A DNA stretch of 64,000 nucleotides from Psychrosphaera sp. B3R10. Its GTDB lineage: Bacteria > Pseudomonadota > Gammaproteobacteria > Enterobacterales > Alteromonadaceae. Positions 40,501 through 49,588 of the stretch are shown here, piece by piece (position 1 is the stretch's first letter; each line of letters begins with the position of its first letter). Where the stretch lies: the NCBI RefSeq assembly GCF_018861025.1, contig NZ_JAHKQH010000028.1, forward strand, positions 76,055 through 140,054, written 5' to 3'. The translations under genes and the position numbers were made by a program. The notes under the pieces were generated by a model. The model was not told the origin of the DNA. It searched no databases and saw nothing but the letters and a program-made list of their open reading frames with translations.

Positions 40501-41556
40501 AAATAGCGTGAACAACTGGGTTACCGCGGTTAAGTCAAATTTATTGGCCTGTAGTTGTGACTTTTCAGTGCCATATTTAACGGTAAAGTTAAATGGCGAA
40601 GGACGATTTACGTCGGTGACTAATTGGATTTCATTGCCAAACAATAGCCAGTTGCCTTCAGATTTCCACCATTGTATTTGCGCGCTTTCAACGTTTAAGT
40701 ACTTATCTTGTTTCGCTTTTTGCCAATTCAACTTACTGTTATTGACGTCTAGCAAGATGTTTTCCACAAGGCCATTTTTCACTTCGCCCCAAACGGAAAA
40801 ATTCGCATCTGTGCCTTTAACTTGTATGTGTTTTCCTACCAGTTGTTTTAACCATGGTGTTACATCCATGTTATTGGCTTCAAAATAAACTTGGCCAAAA
40901 ATATCGGTACGGCGTTGTCCGTAAAGATCGACAACGACATTCATTGAATTCGTAGAAAATCCATCGACGTAAATTTCACCCTGACCTTGATGTCGGTTAC
41001 CGTTATTTACCCAGGTTAGGTTGTCTAACTGAAAGTTTTGTGATTCGCCGTCGTCGTAATTTACAACGATAAAACTGTCTAGAATTCTAAATTGTTGTAC
41101 TTGAGATAAAAATAGATGACTAAGACTTTCAAATAGCTCGCTTCCTTCGCTACTTGGTCTAACTTTAAAAAACACCGCACTGTCGATAGACGAACGAATT
41201 CCGTCCAACAAAAAGGCACTCGTCACCATTTTTTGTTGGCTTAAGGATTGCCAAAAGTTAAATTCTATACGTGTTTCAGCAATGCTAATATCGAGTGGCG
41301 CAGATGGTGACGGGGCGAGTTGCACGTCTTTTAGGATTATGACAGGCCCAGAACGATGCCAACTAGCATCAATCCCGCCAATATGTATTTCTGCAGAAAA
41401 CTGTTCAAAAAGGTAGGCTTCAATATCAAGTCGATATTCGTCGGCATAAGGTAAAGAATACTTTAAGACACTGATCACAACAGCCAAAAGCACAACACTG
41501 GTAGCAATACAGCCCCATAGTATCTTTGCGCATCTAACAAACAGTTTCTTTAACAA
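37504..41556 (-). CDS. yhdP: YhdP-family AsmA-like lipid-transport protein
   Basis: YhdP is one of the large AsmA-like bridge proteins that carry phospholipid between inner and outer membranes. One N-terminal helix (about 10-32) anchors a very long periplasmic part of beta-rich repeats, ending with the AsmA-like C-terminal domain (NIKMDGVAGDMNMAGQTDLA region) and a lysine-rich tail. I prefer the TTG at 41556, which has AAAGGA six bases upstream; the longest frame starts at a TTG at 41613. From 41556 it is 1,350 residues. E. coli has rng upstream; here the nnr and queG genes lie there. Confidence 0.88.
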   Translation of the reverse strand: MLKKLFVRCAKILWGCIATSVVLLAVVISVLKYSLPYADEYRLDIEAYLFEQFSAEIHIGGIDASWHRSGPVIILKDVQLAPSPSAPLDISIAETRIEFNFWQSLSQQKMVTSAFLLDGIRSSIDSAVFFKVRPSSEGSELFESLSHLFLSQVQQFRILDSFIVVNYDDGESQNFQLDNLTWVNNGNRHQGQGEIYVDGFSTNSMNVVVDLYGQRRTDIFGQVYFEANNMDVTPWLKQLVGKHIQVKGTDANFSVWGEVKNGLVENILLDVNNSKLNWQKAKQDKYLNVESAQIQWWKSEGNWLLFGNEIQLVTDVNRPSPFNFTVKYGTEKSQLQANKFDLTAVTQLFTLFSATKQFSLLADSNVAGHVGELQMQWGEDLPLSGYLDVVDFDFVPKATAKEAYMGVQNLEFKAYWKDQDIWLDLNGKNGTLLTEDTFSDTITYQKLKLQTLLSWQSGSFVMEMPTVVFQNNEINLDMSLSYSELANSHLSLYAEVTGPTQGKIGKYLPRYLIGDETYDYLQKAIHTGRGELTRVLIDGKIDQVFNSELAISERGKFIVEAKLRDGQFEFDPDWPAIEKMNAKLTVTEDRMDIFAESGLFSSLVIDNNVLASIPLVGERKNVNLSLTPQQLQLSDFHLLVAETPLRDIIGDVFEFVLLDGAADANIKLVIPTDSSPLPNGDIPQVFASGTLDTHKSTLNLPKLYTEFEKIDSVITFANEKFSVEAKSADWHKLPVTFNVSGAQGEDGYHIKSDLVSTWSVDQLNNVFELPVFEHASGEFSSMLNVEVNIDDEAFQYVVDGKSDLTDVALNISGPLEKAAGKYASLDISVSGDQDDSSIVAEIENRLVFTAEIPEGSSRLERAHLAIGGGTGVLPESGFDISIDTPFIEFEPTLNFVIDIIHALPESDPSSIGVIDAPTAINGVISHFNILGQDWKNVSLNATNKATGWLFSIGAQQTLTDITVFNDINKDGILIDSQFLQIVTSGEPTAAQTKTSELISSGLVSPIGQTPNENIGLDKTVQPVEARASNSITDSAELIRSLPPIRFKCEVCSFNEKPLGKVQLTAKPVDNKLVIETFSFEYERTKLEATGSWLGNEAGGVTSLKGKLYSRYFGKWLQNWGLNSGIKESDATINLALRWDTAPHEFSYEKLNGKADFKLGEGSLSEISDQGARIFSLFSLDSLYRKLKFDFSDVFAKGLFYNDIKGDIVLRNGVALTDNIKMDGVAGDMNMAGQTDLAKNTLDYNVSFKPKVTSSLPAIAAWFAPADGGLTLLAAIALDKIIENAPVVSEIKLKITGDLSDPKVKEVERFTRTVKLPDDVKQKRQTKGAKKKKVNQDDKQPETAEKGDGPW

Positions 41557-41799
41557 TCTTTTTCCTTTCTGCTGTGGTGTAAAGGCATTAGGCACCACCA
41601 GCAATACGATCAACTATCTAAATGAAATTTAGAATTGAATATAATAGACATCCGCACAATCGATTATGCAAGAGGTGTATTTATCTTTGAGTTTGAAACA
41701 AGAGATAAGTTCTATTAACTAGCCAAAAATTCCAAATTAAGGATCGAATTCAACCCTTAATTTTACGCAATTTTTGTGCAAATAATATAACAAATCAAT

Positions 41800-43359
41800 T
41801 TACTTAATACAGATATCAAGTGCCTGTGGCATTAATTCAATGACATCGGTGGATATAATACCGATTTCGCCATTTTTTGCAGTAATATCTCCTGCTAAAC
41901 CGTGTAAAAATACCGCTTTTTGTGTACTTTTTTGTAGCGCTGTCTCATTTTTGTCAAAATTTGTCATAACACCCGCAATTACACCCGCTAAAACATCCCC
42001 CATTCCTGCTGTTGCCATACCCGGATTACCTGATCCATTGATCGCAACATTAACGCCGTCGGTAATAATACTACCGCAACCTTTTAACACGACAACCGCA
42101 CCAAATTTGTGAGCAATATCCCGAGCTATAGCGACGCGATTTTTACTGACATCAAGAACGGAAATATCCAACAAACGAGCAGCTTCAAGTGGATGTGGTG
42201 TTAATACCCATTTATTTAAGTTTTTATTCTTAACAAGAGGATCGTAATACTTGCAAAGTAAATTTAGTGCATCCGCATCAAGTATGGTTGGAATATGCGC
42301 TAATAAATCATCAGCGACCAATTGAGTGAAAACACTTTCTCCCCAAGGCGCGACAGACAAACCAGGGCCAACGACCAAAATATCGGCGTGGCTAATTCTG
42401 TCTTTTATGGACTGGTCCATTTCGCCATCACTGCCAAAAACCATTAATTCAGGCGCTAAACTGTTAATCAAAGTGACATTTTGTGGATGTGTGATCACCG
42501 TCACTTTGCCCGCCCCAGAACGCAATGCGGATTTAGCTGCCATAAAAATAGCGCCGGGCATACCCACCGCACCACCAATACAGACGACATGCCCAAAACT
42601 ACCCTTGTGACTATTAAATTTTCGTTTCTGTAGTTGGGCTTGTATTGGGGATTTTAACCAAGTCGCCGTCGCAATATTTGAATGATTTAAACACTGCTCG
42701 ATTCCTAAACCAGAAAACAATAACGTGCCACAATAATCTGGACCATCACCAGTAACCAGTCCAACTTTTAGGCCAACGAAGGTAACTGTATAGGTAGCTT
42801 TAATCGCAAAATCAACAACATGCCCAGTATCACCGTTTAAACCACTTGGTAAATCGATAGCAATTATTGGGAGTGACAGCGTACTAATAAATTCTAAGGC
42901 TACGCGATATTCATCTCTTAACGCTCCATCAAAACCAGTCCCCAATAGTCCATCTATTAACAAACTAGGATGTAATTCATCAACAAGATCTGGCAATTTT
43001 TCTAACCCAACTATTGTGCCGCCATGGGATAAAAACGACTGCCGAGCAATTTCTGCGTCTCCTCGAAGTTTAGATTGCGGCTTAGGTGAAAACACAGTCA
43101 CTGGCATATTAGAGTGATTAATCAAACGCGCAACAACGTATGCATCACCGCCATTATTGCCTGTGCCAGCAAGCACAATAATATGATTAGCATGAGAATA
43201 TTTAGCAAGAACACAATCAAAAACAGCGTGACCTGCCGCTTCCATCAGTTGGTACATATCTATACCCTGCTGCTCAGCACATTTGATTTCCCCCAATTTT
43301 ATTTGTTCAGCTAAGTATAGGTTCGATGGTAAAGTGTCTATGGTTTCTTTATATATCAT
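41800..43359 (-). CDS. nnr: Bifunctional NAD(P)HX epimerase and dehydratase
   Basis: Repairs damaged NADHX/NADPHX. The N-terminal epimerase domain (about 1-220) has GTGNNGGDAYVVARL and DLPSGLNGDTG. The C-terminal ADP-dependent dehydratase (about 235-515) has HKGSFGHVVCIGG, VVGPGLSV, DADALN, TPHPLEAARLL and GSGNPGMATAGMGDVLAGV. Length 519 is normal. It is divergent from queG; the two start regions almost touch. Confidence 0.94.
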   Translation of the reverse strand: MIYKETIDTLPSNLYLAEQIKLGEIKCAEQQGIDMYQLMEAAGHAVFDCVLAKYSHANHIIVLAGTGNNGGDAYVVARLINHSNMPVTVFSPKPQSKLRGDAEIARQSFLSHGGTIVGLEKLPDLVDELHPSLLIDGLLGTGFDGALRDEYRVALEFISTLSLPIIAIDLPSGLNGDTGHVVDFAIKATYTVTFVGLKVGLVTGDGPDYCGTLLFSGLGIEQCLNHSNIATATWLKSPIQAQLQKRKFNSHKGSFGHVVCIGGAVGMPGAIFMAAKSALRSGAGKVTVITHPQNVTLINSLAPELMVFGSDGEMDQSIKDRISHADILVVGPGLSVAPWGESVFTQLVADDLLAHIPTILDADALNLLCKYYDPLVKNKNLNKWVLTPHPLEAARLLDISVLDVSKNRVAIARDIAHKFGAVVVLKGCGSIITDGVNVAINGSGNPGMATAGMGDVLAGVIAGVMTNFDKNETALQKSTQKAVFLHGLAGDITAKNGEIGIISTDVIELMPQALDICIK

Positions 43360-43375
43360 TGGATGTGCAACTATT

Positions 43376-44536
43376 TTGAGTGCTTCTACAACTAACTATT
43401 ACCAACTTGCCAAAAATATCAAGATTTGGGGACAGGAACTTGGATTTCAGCAAGTCGGAATTTCGGACATAGATTTAACAAAACATGAAGATAAGTTTCA
43501 ACAGTGGTTGGATAAAAATTACCACGGCGAAATGGAATTTATGGCTCGCCATGGCACAAAGCGAACTCGCCCATCAGAATTGCTACCCGGAACCGTCTCT
43601 ATAGTCTCTGTTCGACTTAACTATTTACCCGCTGATGCCAAGTTTGCAGCAACACTTGAAGATGATAATTTAGCTTTTATTAGCCGATATGCTTTAGGCC
43701 GTGACTACCATAAACTGGTACGTAACAAATTAAAAAAACTTGGTCAAAAAATTGCCGCGGAAATTGGTAACGAAACACTGAACTTCCGTCCATTTGTAGA
43801 TTCCGCTCCCGTACTAGAACGTCCTATCGCAGAAAAAGCGGGGTTAGGTTGGGTTGGTAAACACTCACTTATAATAAATGAGGAGGCAGGTAGTTGGTTC
43901 TTTTTAGGGGAACTATTTTTACCATTACCTTTGCCTGCCGACATGCCAGTTGAAGAGCAATGTGGAAAATGTGTGGCGTGTATTACAACGTGCCCAACCG
44001 GCGCGATTGTCGAACCTTATGTCGTTGATAGCCGAAAATGCATTTCGTATTTAACAATCGAACTAAAAGGGTCAATTCCTATTGAATATCGACGTGCGAT
44101 GGGCAATAGAATTTATGGTTGCGATGACTGCCAACTGATCTGCCCATGGACTCGCCAAGGGCAACTAACGAATGAAGATGACTTTACACCAAGGGCACAG
44201 TTAACCGCCAAATCACTTTTGGCGTTATGGCAATGGACCGAATCCGAATTTCTAAAAAATACTGAAGGCTCGCCAATAAGACGCATTGGTTTTGAAAGTT
44301 GGAGCAGAAATATTGCAATTGCATTAGGAAATGCCGCTTTTTCATTAACCATAGTTAACGCACTACAGCAAAAACAAAATCAGATCAGTGACCTAGTTGA
44401 TGAACACATTGACTGGGCATTGGCTGAGCAACAATTAAAGTTTGATAAGTTAAATGGTAAAACAGATGAGAAACCGCGGAAGCTTCAAAGACTGATTAAA
44501 GCAATAGACATAGGGCTACCTAGAGATGCAAGGTAG
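43376..44536 (+). CDS. queG: Epoxyqueuosine reductase
   Basis: Last step of queuosine synthesis in tRNA, a B12- and iron-sulfur-dependent reduction. The chain has LAKNIKIWGQELGFQQVGISD as E. coli QueG does, RYALGRDYHKL, the cobalamin-domain VDSAPVLERP, and two 4Fe-4S motif sets (CGKCVACITTCPTGAI and GCDDCQLICPW). I take the TTG at 43376, which gives 386 residues and the expected N-terminus; an in-frame ATG at 43340 would overlap nnr. Its ribosome-binding site is poor. Confidence 0.92.
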   Translation: MSASTTNYYQLAKNIKIWGQELGFQQVGISDIDLTKHEDKFQQWLDKNYHGEMEFMARHGTKRTRPSELLPGTVSIVSVRLNYLPADAKFAATLEDDNLAFISRYALGRDYHKLVRNKLKKLGQKIAAEIGNETLNFRPFVDSAPVLERPIAEKAGLGWVGKHSLIINEEAGSWFFLGELFLPLPLPADMPVEEQCGKCVACITTCPTGAIVEPYVVDSRKCISYLTIELKGSIPIEYRRAMGNRIYGCDDCQLICPWTRQGQLTNEDDFTPRAQLTAKSLLALWQWTESEFLKNTEGSPIRRIGFESWSRNIAIALGNAAFSLTIVNALQQKQNQISDLVDEHIDWALAEQQLKFDKLNGKTDEKPRKLQRLIKAIDIGLPRDAR

Positions 44537-44548
44537 GCAAGTAGAAAT

Positions 44549-44571
44549 AACGTGCTCTAAACGAGCACGTT
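44549..44571. terminator. Hairpin between queG and the cold-shock gene
   Basis: A 9-bp perfect stem, AACGTGCTC / GAGCACGTT, with a 5-base loop lies between converging genes. The T-rich run is better on the minus strand. Confidence 0.65.
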
Positions 44572-44585
44572 GACAATCATCCAAA

Positions 44586-44795
44586 TTACTGTGGCTCTAC
44601 GTTCGCCGCTTGTAATCCTTTTTGACCATCTTCAACTTCAAATGACACAGGTTGGCCTTCTTTCAGAGTTTTGAACCCATCACCAACTATTGCGCGGAAA
44701 TGAACGAATACGTCCTGACCACCGTCATCTTGAGTTAAAAATCCATAACCTTTTGATTCATTGAACCATTTTACTGTGCCTGTCGTCTTAGACAT
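44586..44795 (-). CDS. Cold-shock-domain protein
   Basis: A 69-residue single-stranded nucleic acid binding protein of the CspA family. RNP1 KGYGFL (15-20) and RNP2 DVFVHF (28-33) are intact, as is the start [12 protein letters not shown]. Strong AGAGG ribosome-binding site. About 330 bp of upstream sequence without a gene is consistent with a long 5' leader, including a small stem GCGAC/GTCGC at 44827-44843. Confidence 0.95.
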   Translation of the reverse strand: MSKTTGTVKWFNESKGYGFLTQDDGGQDVFVHFRAIVGDGFKTLKEGQPVSFEVEDGQKGLQAANVEPQ

Positions 44796-45126
44796 AAAAA
44801 CCTCTAACTTTATATATTAACTTAAAGCGACACCAATCGTCGCAAATATCCCTAACCAGACAATGATAATTGCACGGTAACTTTCTAGCTATACAACTCA
44901 ACGTATCTAAGACGAAACGAATTTTATAAGCATGTATCTAACAGAAGCATCTAACAATGTAATCTGTCTAATTAAAGACCTAATAACGTTACCACAATTG
45001 AATTTGAATGCTAATGAATTATCGATGACTGTTAAATTAATTTTTTATTATCTAGCTCTTTTTAATACTCATTTTGCCTATAAGGCCTGATCATTTGCGC
45101 ATTTATAAGACAATTTCGTACTAATA
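44796..45126. other. Upstream region of the cold-shock gene
   Basis: About 330 bp, AT-rich, without an open frame of interest. It contains a stem GCGAC/GTCGC close to the cold-shock gene and probably its promoter and leader. No motif could be assigned with confidence. Confidence 0.4.
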
Positions 45127-45339
45127 TCATTTTGAATTTGGTTGCACTTTGGTGGATTTTTCCTGTTTATCCATCATGTCTAGCTGACGAGAACCACACT
45201 TTGCCAATACGTTTTCCCGTTCTTTATTGGTATAACTAGTCCATGCACAAATTTCGGTGATCGTCCGAAAACAACCTAAACAAACATCTTCTGCGTTCAA
45301 GCAACAATTACGAATACACGGAGATGTGATTTCCGTCAT
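45127..45339 (-). CDS. DUF1289 small cysteine protein
   Basis: A 70-residue protein with the DUF1289 pattern: SPCIRNCCLNAEDVCLGCFRT, i.e. CxxxC and CxxC pairs likely to bind metal, followed by EICAWTSYTNKERENVL. The function is unknown. It follows the Memo-family gene by 43 bp on the same strand. Confidence 0.88.
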   Translation of the reverse strand: MTEITSPCIRNCCLNAEDVCLGCFRTITEICAWTSYTNKERENVLAKCGSRQLDMMDKQEKSTKVQPNSK

Positions 45340-45382
45340 AACAGTTTTCCTATGAGAAAGGTGCTAAACATCTAAAGTAGAA

Positions 45383-46075
45383 TTAATGGGCAATAAAACT
45401 TGTAGCAACATTTTGGTCAGTAAATTCAGTTTCCGCCAAAGCGGGCTTAATTTGCCATTTCACGTCATTACAAAATTCGAGAAAAGAAACAAATAAACTT
45501 TGTTCGTCTAGGTCGGCTTCTTCAATATCTTGTTCTTTAACATCCAAAGACAAAATAATAAGAGTATTTCGACTCGTTGGTAAGCTATGGAAAAACAAAC
45601 TTAATTCATCGCTAGGAACATCACCAATTAATACCGGCATAATCGAAAAATCGGTTAAACACGTTTGTAGATAGGGCAACTGAACTTCAATCCGAGCAGA
45701 GTGGTAATGCGCAGTATCATCTGCAACAACAAAAGGTAATTTTTGCAACTGCGTACTTAGGCACTTGTTAATTGGGACTGCACCGAGAGGCGTGGTGAAT
45801 TGATCACATGCCGGCACATGAATGCCAGTAGACTCGCCTTCTATGCAGCTAATCACAACCACTTGATCGATTACAGAAGACACTTTTGAAAGGTGCCTAT
45901 AGGCGGCAGCGGTTATCTCACCACAATTTTGTATCGCATTGTGAGGAACGACTAACGCATAGGGCTGTACATTCGCTATTGGGTAAGCCAATAACAACTT
46001 GGCTACAACGGTGATGAGCTCATCAGCGTCGGCAGGATAATTATGACCTGCGGCACATGCTGGACGAATGACCAT
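45383..46075 (-). CDS. Divergent Memo-family (AmmeMemoRadiSam system protein B-like) protein
   Basis: The fold pattern of the Memo family is visible: RPACAAGHNYPADADELI, ALVVPHNAIQNCGEITAAAY, the ESTGIHVPACDQFTTPLG stretch and SARIEVQLPYLQ. Several residues that bind metal in Memo proteins have changed (the GPSHH-like motif is replaced by SCIEGES, and the C-terminal SDLSHY is gone), so catalysis is doubtful. Usual partners (AmmeA and radical SAM AmmeC) are not nearby. Length is 230, slightly short. Family identity is good, function unknown. Confidence 0.75.
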   Translation of the reverse strand: MVIRPACAAGHNYPADADELITVVAKLLLAYPIANVQPYALVVPHNAIQNCGEITAAAYRHLSKVSSVIDQVVVISCIEGESTGIHVPACDQFTTPLGAVPINKCLSTQLQKLPFVVADDTAHYHSARIEVQLPYLQTCLTDFSIMPVLIGDVPSDELSLFFHSLPTSRNTLIILSLDVKEQDIEEADLDEQSLFVSFLEFCNDVKWQIKPALAETEFTDQNVATSFIAH

Positions 46076-46250
46076 TAAACAACTCTGTCTGTAAACATAT
46101 AGAATAGTATAGATGACAACGAGATTACAGCTAATTTAAATCGACATTTTCTACGATTCATTTATTCAATGATGACTATCGATTTTTGTAAATATTAATT
46201 TTAAGCAGGAAGCAATATACTGCTCACATACCAACTTAGAGGAAAAGATT

Positions 46251-46514
46251 ATGTTTACAGTTATATTTGGTCGTCCAGGATGCCCATATTGCGTTAGAGC
46301 GAAAGAGATCGCTGAACAACTAGTTGAACAACGAGACGATTTTAAGTTTCGCTATGTCGACATTCATGCTGAAGGCATTAGTAAAGCGGACTTAGAAAAA
46401 ACCGTTGGCAAGCCTGTTGAAACAGTTCCACAGATTTTTGTAGACCAAACACATGTTGGCGGTTGCACAGAATTTGAAGCTTACGCAAAAGAAAACCTAG
46501 CGTTATATCAATAA
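46251..46514 (+). CDS. grxA: Glutaredoxin 1
   Basis: A small thiol-disulfide oxidoreductase using glutathione. Active site CPYC is at residues 11-14 (FGRPGCPYCVRAKE). The segment GKPVETVPQIFVDQTHVGGC and overall alignment match E. coli Grx1. It is 87 residues, with a ribosome-binding site AGAGGAAA before the ATG, divergent from the Memo-family gene. Confidence 0.96.
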   Translation: MFTVIFGRPGCPYCVRAKEIAEQLVEQRDDFKFRYVDIHAEGISKADLEKTVGKPVETVPQIFVDQTHVGGCTEFEAYAKENLALYQ

Positions 46515-46521
46515 ATTTGTC

Positions 46522-46553
46522 AACGTCCTTACGTTAACTGTTAAGGGCGTTTT
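46522..46553 (+). terminator. grxA terminator
   Basis: Stem AACGTCCTTA / TAAGGGCGTT (one T:G wobble) with a TTTT run lies 8 bp after the grxA stop codon. Confidence 0.7.
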
Positions 46554-46817
46554 CATCTATTTATTGTGTAAAAAAATTGCATTAACTTGTTGGAAACAAT
46601 CGTAGTTAAAATGTAACAAATTGAATTTTAGTGTTTTTTATTAAACAAAATATTAAATTGTGTCTTCTAAATTAGCTTTTTATTAGTAAAGGCTAAGCTA
46701 ACGTCTTCGAATTAGACGCTATATTGTCAATATTATCTTCTATAAACCGTTAAAACTCATGTTAAAAACGGTTGGGATCAGCTATTCTTCGCTTTTTTTA
46801 CAACTGCCTCAGATATT
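46554..46817. other. Upstream region of gsk
   Basis: About 265 bp, AT-rich, without a gene. It contains a 7-bp inverted repeat AACCGTT / AACGGTT at 46745-46773, 45 bp before the gsk ATG, which could be an operator or leader stem. No promoter could be picked with confidence. Confidence 0.4.
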
Positions 46818-48119
46818 ATGCGATTTCCCGGACGTCGAAAGTACAAACATTATTTCCCTGTTGAACAAAAAGATCCTGTCAGTAACAAGATCGATACCGA
46901 TGTTTTATTAAAACATCCCTATGTAGTTGGCATTGACCAAACCATAGTTGATATCGAAGCAGATGTGAGCCAAGAATTGCTCGACCAGTTCAGCTTAAAA
47001 GTCGGACAGTCGCAATTAGTTGCCCCAGACCTTGCTGAAAAGCTATATGAATATTTACTTGAACAGAAACTAATCACTGATCAACACGCAGGTGGTACGA
47101 TTGGTAATACACTTCACAACTATTCTGTTTTAGCAGATGACCGTTCGGTGCTCTATGGTGTGATGAGTAAAAACATTCAAGTAGGTAATTACGCCTATCG
47201 CTACTTATGCAATACGTCGTCAAAAGTTGACTTGCAACAGTTACAACCCGTCGATGGTGCAATAGGTCGTGCATTCACCTTAATTACACCAGACGGCGAA
47301 CGTACCTTTGCGATTGACTCCGGTGTGATGAACAAACTTACCCCGGATTTTATCAATGAAGATTTGATTAAAAACGCCAGTGCATTTGTTATCAGCGCCT
47401 ATTTTACTCGTTGTACAGGTGACGACACATTAGATAAAGCGACTCTTCAGGCTATAGAGTACGCCAACAAACACAATGTCCCTGTTGTACTCAGTTTAGG
47501 CACTCGATTTGTCATCGAAGAAAAACCACAATGGTGGCGCGACTTTATCAAGCAACATGTGCAAATTATCGCAATGAATGAAGATGAAGCTGAAGCCCTT
47601 GTTGGCAGTAACGATCCACTTATCGCCTGTGAACGAATGTTAGAACTCGTTGACTTAGTGCTTTGCACTGCGGGTCCTGTGGGACTTTATATGGCAGGTT
47701 ACACCGATGAAAAATACAAACGTGAAACGCAGCGTCCGTTGCTGCCAAGTTCGATTAGCGAATTTAATCGATATGAGTTTTCCCGCCCATTAAGTCGTGC
47801 CGTTTGTGATAAACCTATTAAAATCTATTCTTATATCGCACCGTATATGGGTGGTCCTGAAAAAATCACCAATACAAATGGGGCTGGTGATGGCGCATTA
47901 GCCGCGTTGTTACATGATATCGCTGCTATTGACTACCACCGCATGAACGTACCAGAGTCGAGCAAACATGTTGTGCCAGCATTAACATACTCGTCGTTGG
48001 CTCAAATTTGTAAATACGCCAATCGTGTTAGTTTTGAGGTGTTATCTCAAAGCTCACCACGTTTATCTAAAGGCTTACCAGAACGCGAAGATAACTTAGA
48101 ATCGGCTTATTGGCACTAG
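46818..48119 (+). CDS. gsk: Inosine-guanosine kinase
   Basis: Salvages inosine and guanosine by phosphorylation, a PfkB/ribokinase-family enzyme. The start MRFPGRRKYKHYFPV and the YVVGIDQTIVDIEA segment match Gsk. AGGTIGNTLHNYSVL lies near residue 90, and the ATP site has TNGAGDGALAALLHD at about 353-367. Length 433 is typical. It has its own terminator. Confidence 0.95.
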   Translation: MRFPGRRKYKHYFPVEQKDPVSNKIDTDVLLKHPYVVGIDQTIVDIEADVSQELLDQFSLKVGQSQLVAPDLAEKLYEYLLEQKLITDQHAGGTIGNTLHNYSVLADDRSVLYGVMSKNIQVGNYAYRYLCNTSSKVDLQQLQPVDGAIGRAFTLITPDGERTFAIDSGVMNKLTPDFINEDLIKNASAFVISAYFTRCTGDDTLDKATLQAIEYANKHNVPVVLSLGTRFVIEEKPQWWRDFIKQHVQIIAMNEDEAEALVGSNDPLIACERMLELVDLVLCTAGPVGLYMAGYTDEKYKRETQRPLLPSSISEFNRYEFSRPLSRAVCDKPIKIYSYIAPYMGGPEKITNTNGAGDGALAALLHDIAAIDYHRMNVPESSKHVVPALTYSSLAQICKYANRVSFEVLSQSSPRLSKGLPEREDNLESAYWH

Positions 48120-48163
48120 TTGCTATTTAAGTTCGAGCAGAGTAATTAATACGAAACACCTAA

Positions 48164-48198
48164 TAAAATGCCCACTAAAAATTGTGGGCATTTTTTTT
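48164..48198 (+). terminator. gsk terminator
   Basis: Stem AAAATGCCCAC / GTGGGCATTTT followed by a T-run, 45 bp after the gsk stop codon. It also faces the end of hutI. Confidence 0.9.
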
Positions 48199-48222
48199 GA
48201 TGAATACATTGTTTTTTATAAA

Positions 48223-49464
48223 CTAATTGTTGATTACTAACTGACCATTTTGCCAACTTTTAACCAAAGGATTGACGCCGAACGTATAGGCAAGCTCAGC
48301 TGGATGTTCAATTTCCCATAAGCACAAATCCGCTTTTTTACCTACTTTCAACACGCCTCTATCTGTAAGTCCCAGTGCTTTAGCTGCATTTAACGTAACC
48401 CCTTTTGTTGCTTCTTCTGGCGTTAACTTAAATTGGGTACATGCCATATGTAACATGAGTTTTAATGAGCATAACGGCGACGAACCAGGATTATAATCAC
48501 TGCCGATGGCAATGGGGACATTGTGCTCCCGAAGCGCAAAAATAGGCGGTAACTTAGTTTCACTCAATGTATAAAATGCCCCAGGTAATAATACGGCCAC
48601 AGTGTTTTTATGTGCCATTTGTTTTATGCTTTGCTCAGACAAATACTCCAAATGATCCGCCGATAGGCCGTCAAATTCAGCCACTAACTCAGCGCCACTT
48701 AAATCACTCAGTTGTTCAGCGTGCAACTTTACAGGCAAACCCAGCTCATCTGCTGCGGCAAATAACCGTGACATTTGCTCTCGTGAAAACCCAATGCCTT
48801 CACAAAATCCATCGACCGAATCGGCTAAATCAAGTTCCACGACTTTAGGTAAGCTATCGGTAATCAAATAGTTAATGTAATCATCAGCACGGCCAGCAAA
48901 TTCGGGAGGCAACGCATGGGCTCCTAAAAACGTGCGTGAAACCGACACAGGCAATTGTGCCTTTAGCTGACTAGCTACACGTAACATTTTGATTTCATTG
49001 TCAGTATCGAGACCATAACCTGATTTGATTTCCACTGTAGTTACGCCTTCGGAAATTAGCTGTCTAACTCTCTTTGTCGCACTAACTAATAGTTGTTCTT
49101 CATGTGCCGCTCGCGTTGCTCGAACTGTGGACAAGATCCCGCCGCCCTGCTCCGCAATTTGCTGATAACTAACGCCTGTCAACCGCTGCTCAAATTCTTT
49201 AGCTCGGGAGCCGGCAAAAACCAAATGGGTATGACAATCAATTAGCCCTGGTGATAAATAGTGGCCATTACCGTCAATAATTTCAGCGGCTTCAAACTCA
49301 GGAGCCGTTGACTCTGGGCCTAACCAAACGATATTGCCATGACGTAACGCAATACAACCGTGCTCGATCAAACCATACGACGCCGAGACACTCTCGTCCA
49401 TCGTCATCAGATTTACATTTTTTATCAGTAAATCAACCACTTGATTTTCAGTCTGTAAATTCAT
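48223..49464 (-). CDS. hutI: Imidazolonepropionase
   Basis: Third step of histidine degradation: opens imidazolone propionate to formiminoglutamate. The amidohydrolase fold has the metal motif [10 protein letters not shown] (about 75-84), [23 protein letters not shown] and [11 protein letters not shown]. Length 413 is typical. It is read away from the HutC operator, divergent from hutC. Confidence 0.95.
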   Translation of the reverse strand: MNLQTENQVVDLLIKNVNLMTMDESVSASYGLIEHGCIALRHGNIVWLGPESTAPEFEAAEIIDGNGHYLSPGLIDCHTHLVFAGSRAKEFEQRLTGVSYQQIAEQGGGILSTVRATRAAHEEQLLVSATKRVRQLISEGVTTVEIKSGYGLDTDNEIKMLRVASQLKAQLPVSVSRTFLGAHALPPEFAGRADDYINYLITDSLPKVVELDLADSVDGFCEGIGFSREQMSRLFAAADELGLPVKLHAEQLSDLSGAELVAEFDGLSADHLEYLSEQSIKQMAHKNTVAVLLPGAFYTLSETKLPPIFALREHNVPIAIGSDYNPGSSPLCSLKLMLHMACTQFKLTPEEATKGVTLNAAKALGLTDRGVLKVGKKADLCLWEIEHPAELAYTFGVNPLVKSWQNGQLVINN

Positions 49465-49519
49465 CTAAACAGATCCTTAATTTTTCGTTTGGAATGCAAC
49501 CATACAACAATTTAAAAGT

Positions 49520-49529
49520 TGTATATACA
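49520..49529. promoter_or_regulatory. HutC operator
   Basis: TGTATATACA is a perfect palindrome matching the core bound by HutC in Pseudomonas hut operons. It sits between divergent hutI and hutC, 56 bp from the hutI ATG, so it probably represses both, relieved by urocanate. Confidence 0.75.
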
Positions 49530-49588
49530 TCTTTATTGTGGCATTTTCTCATTTAATCGCTAATGTGACAAATTGGATTGAATCAAGT

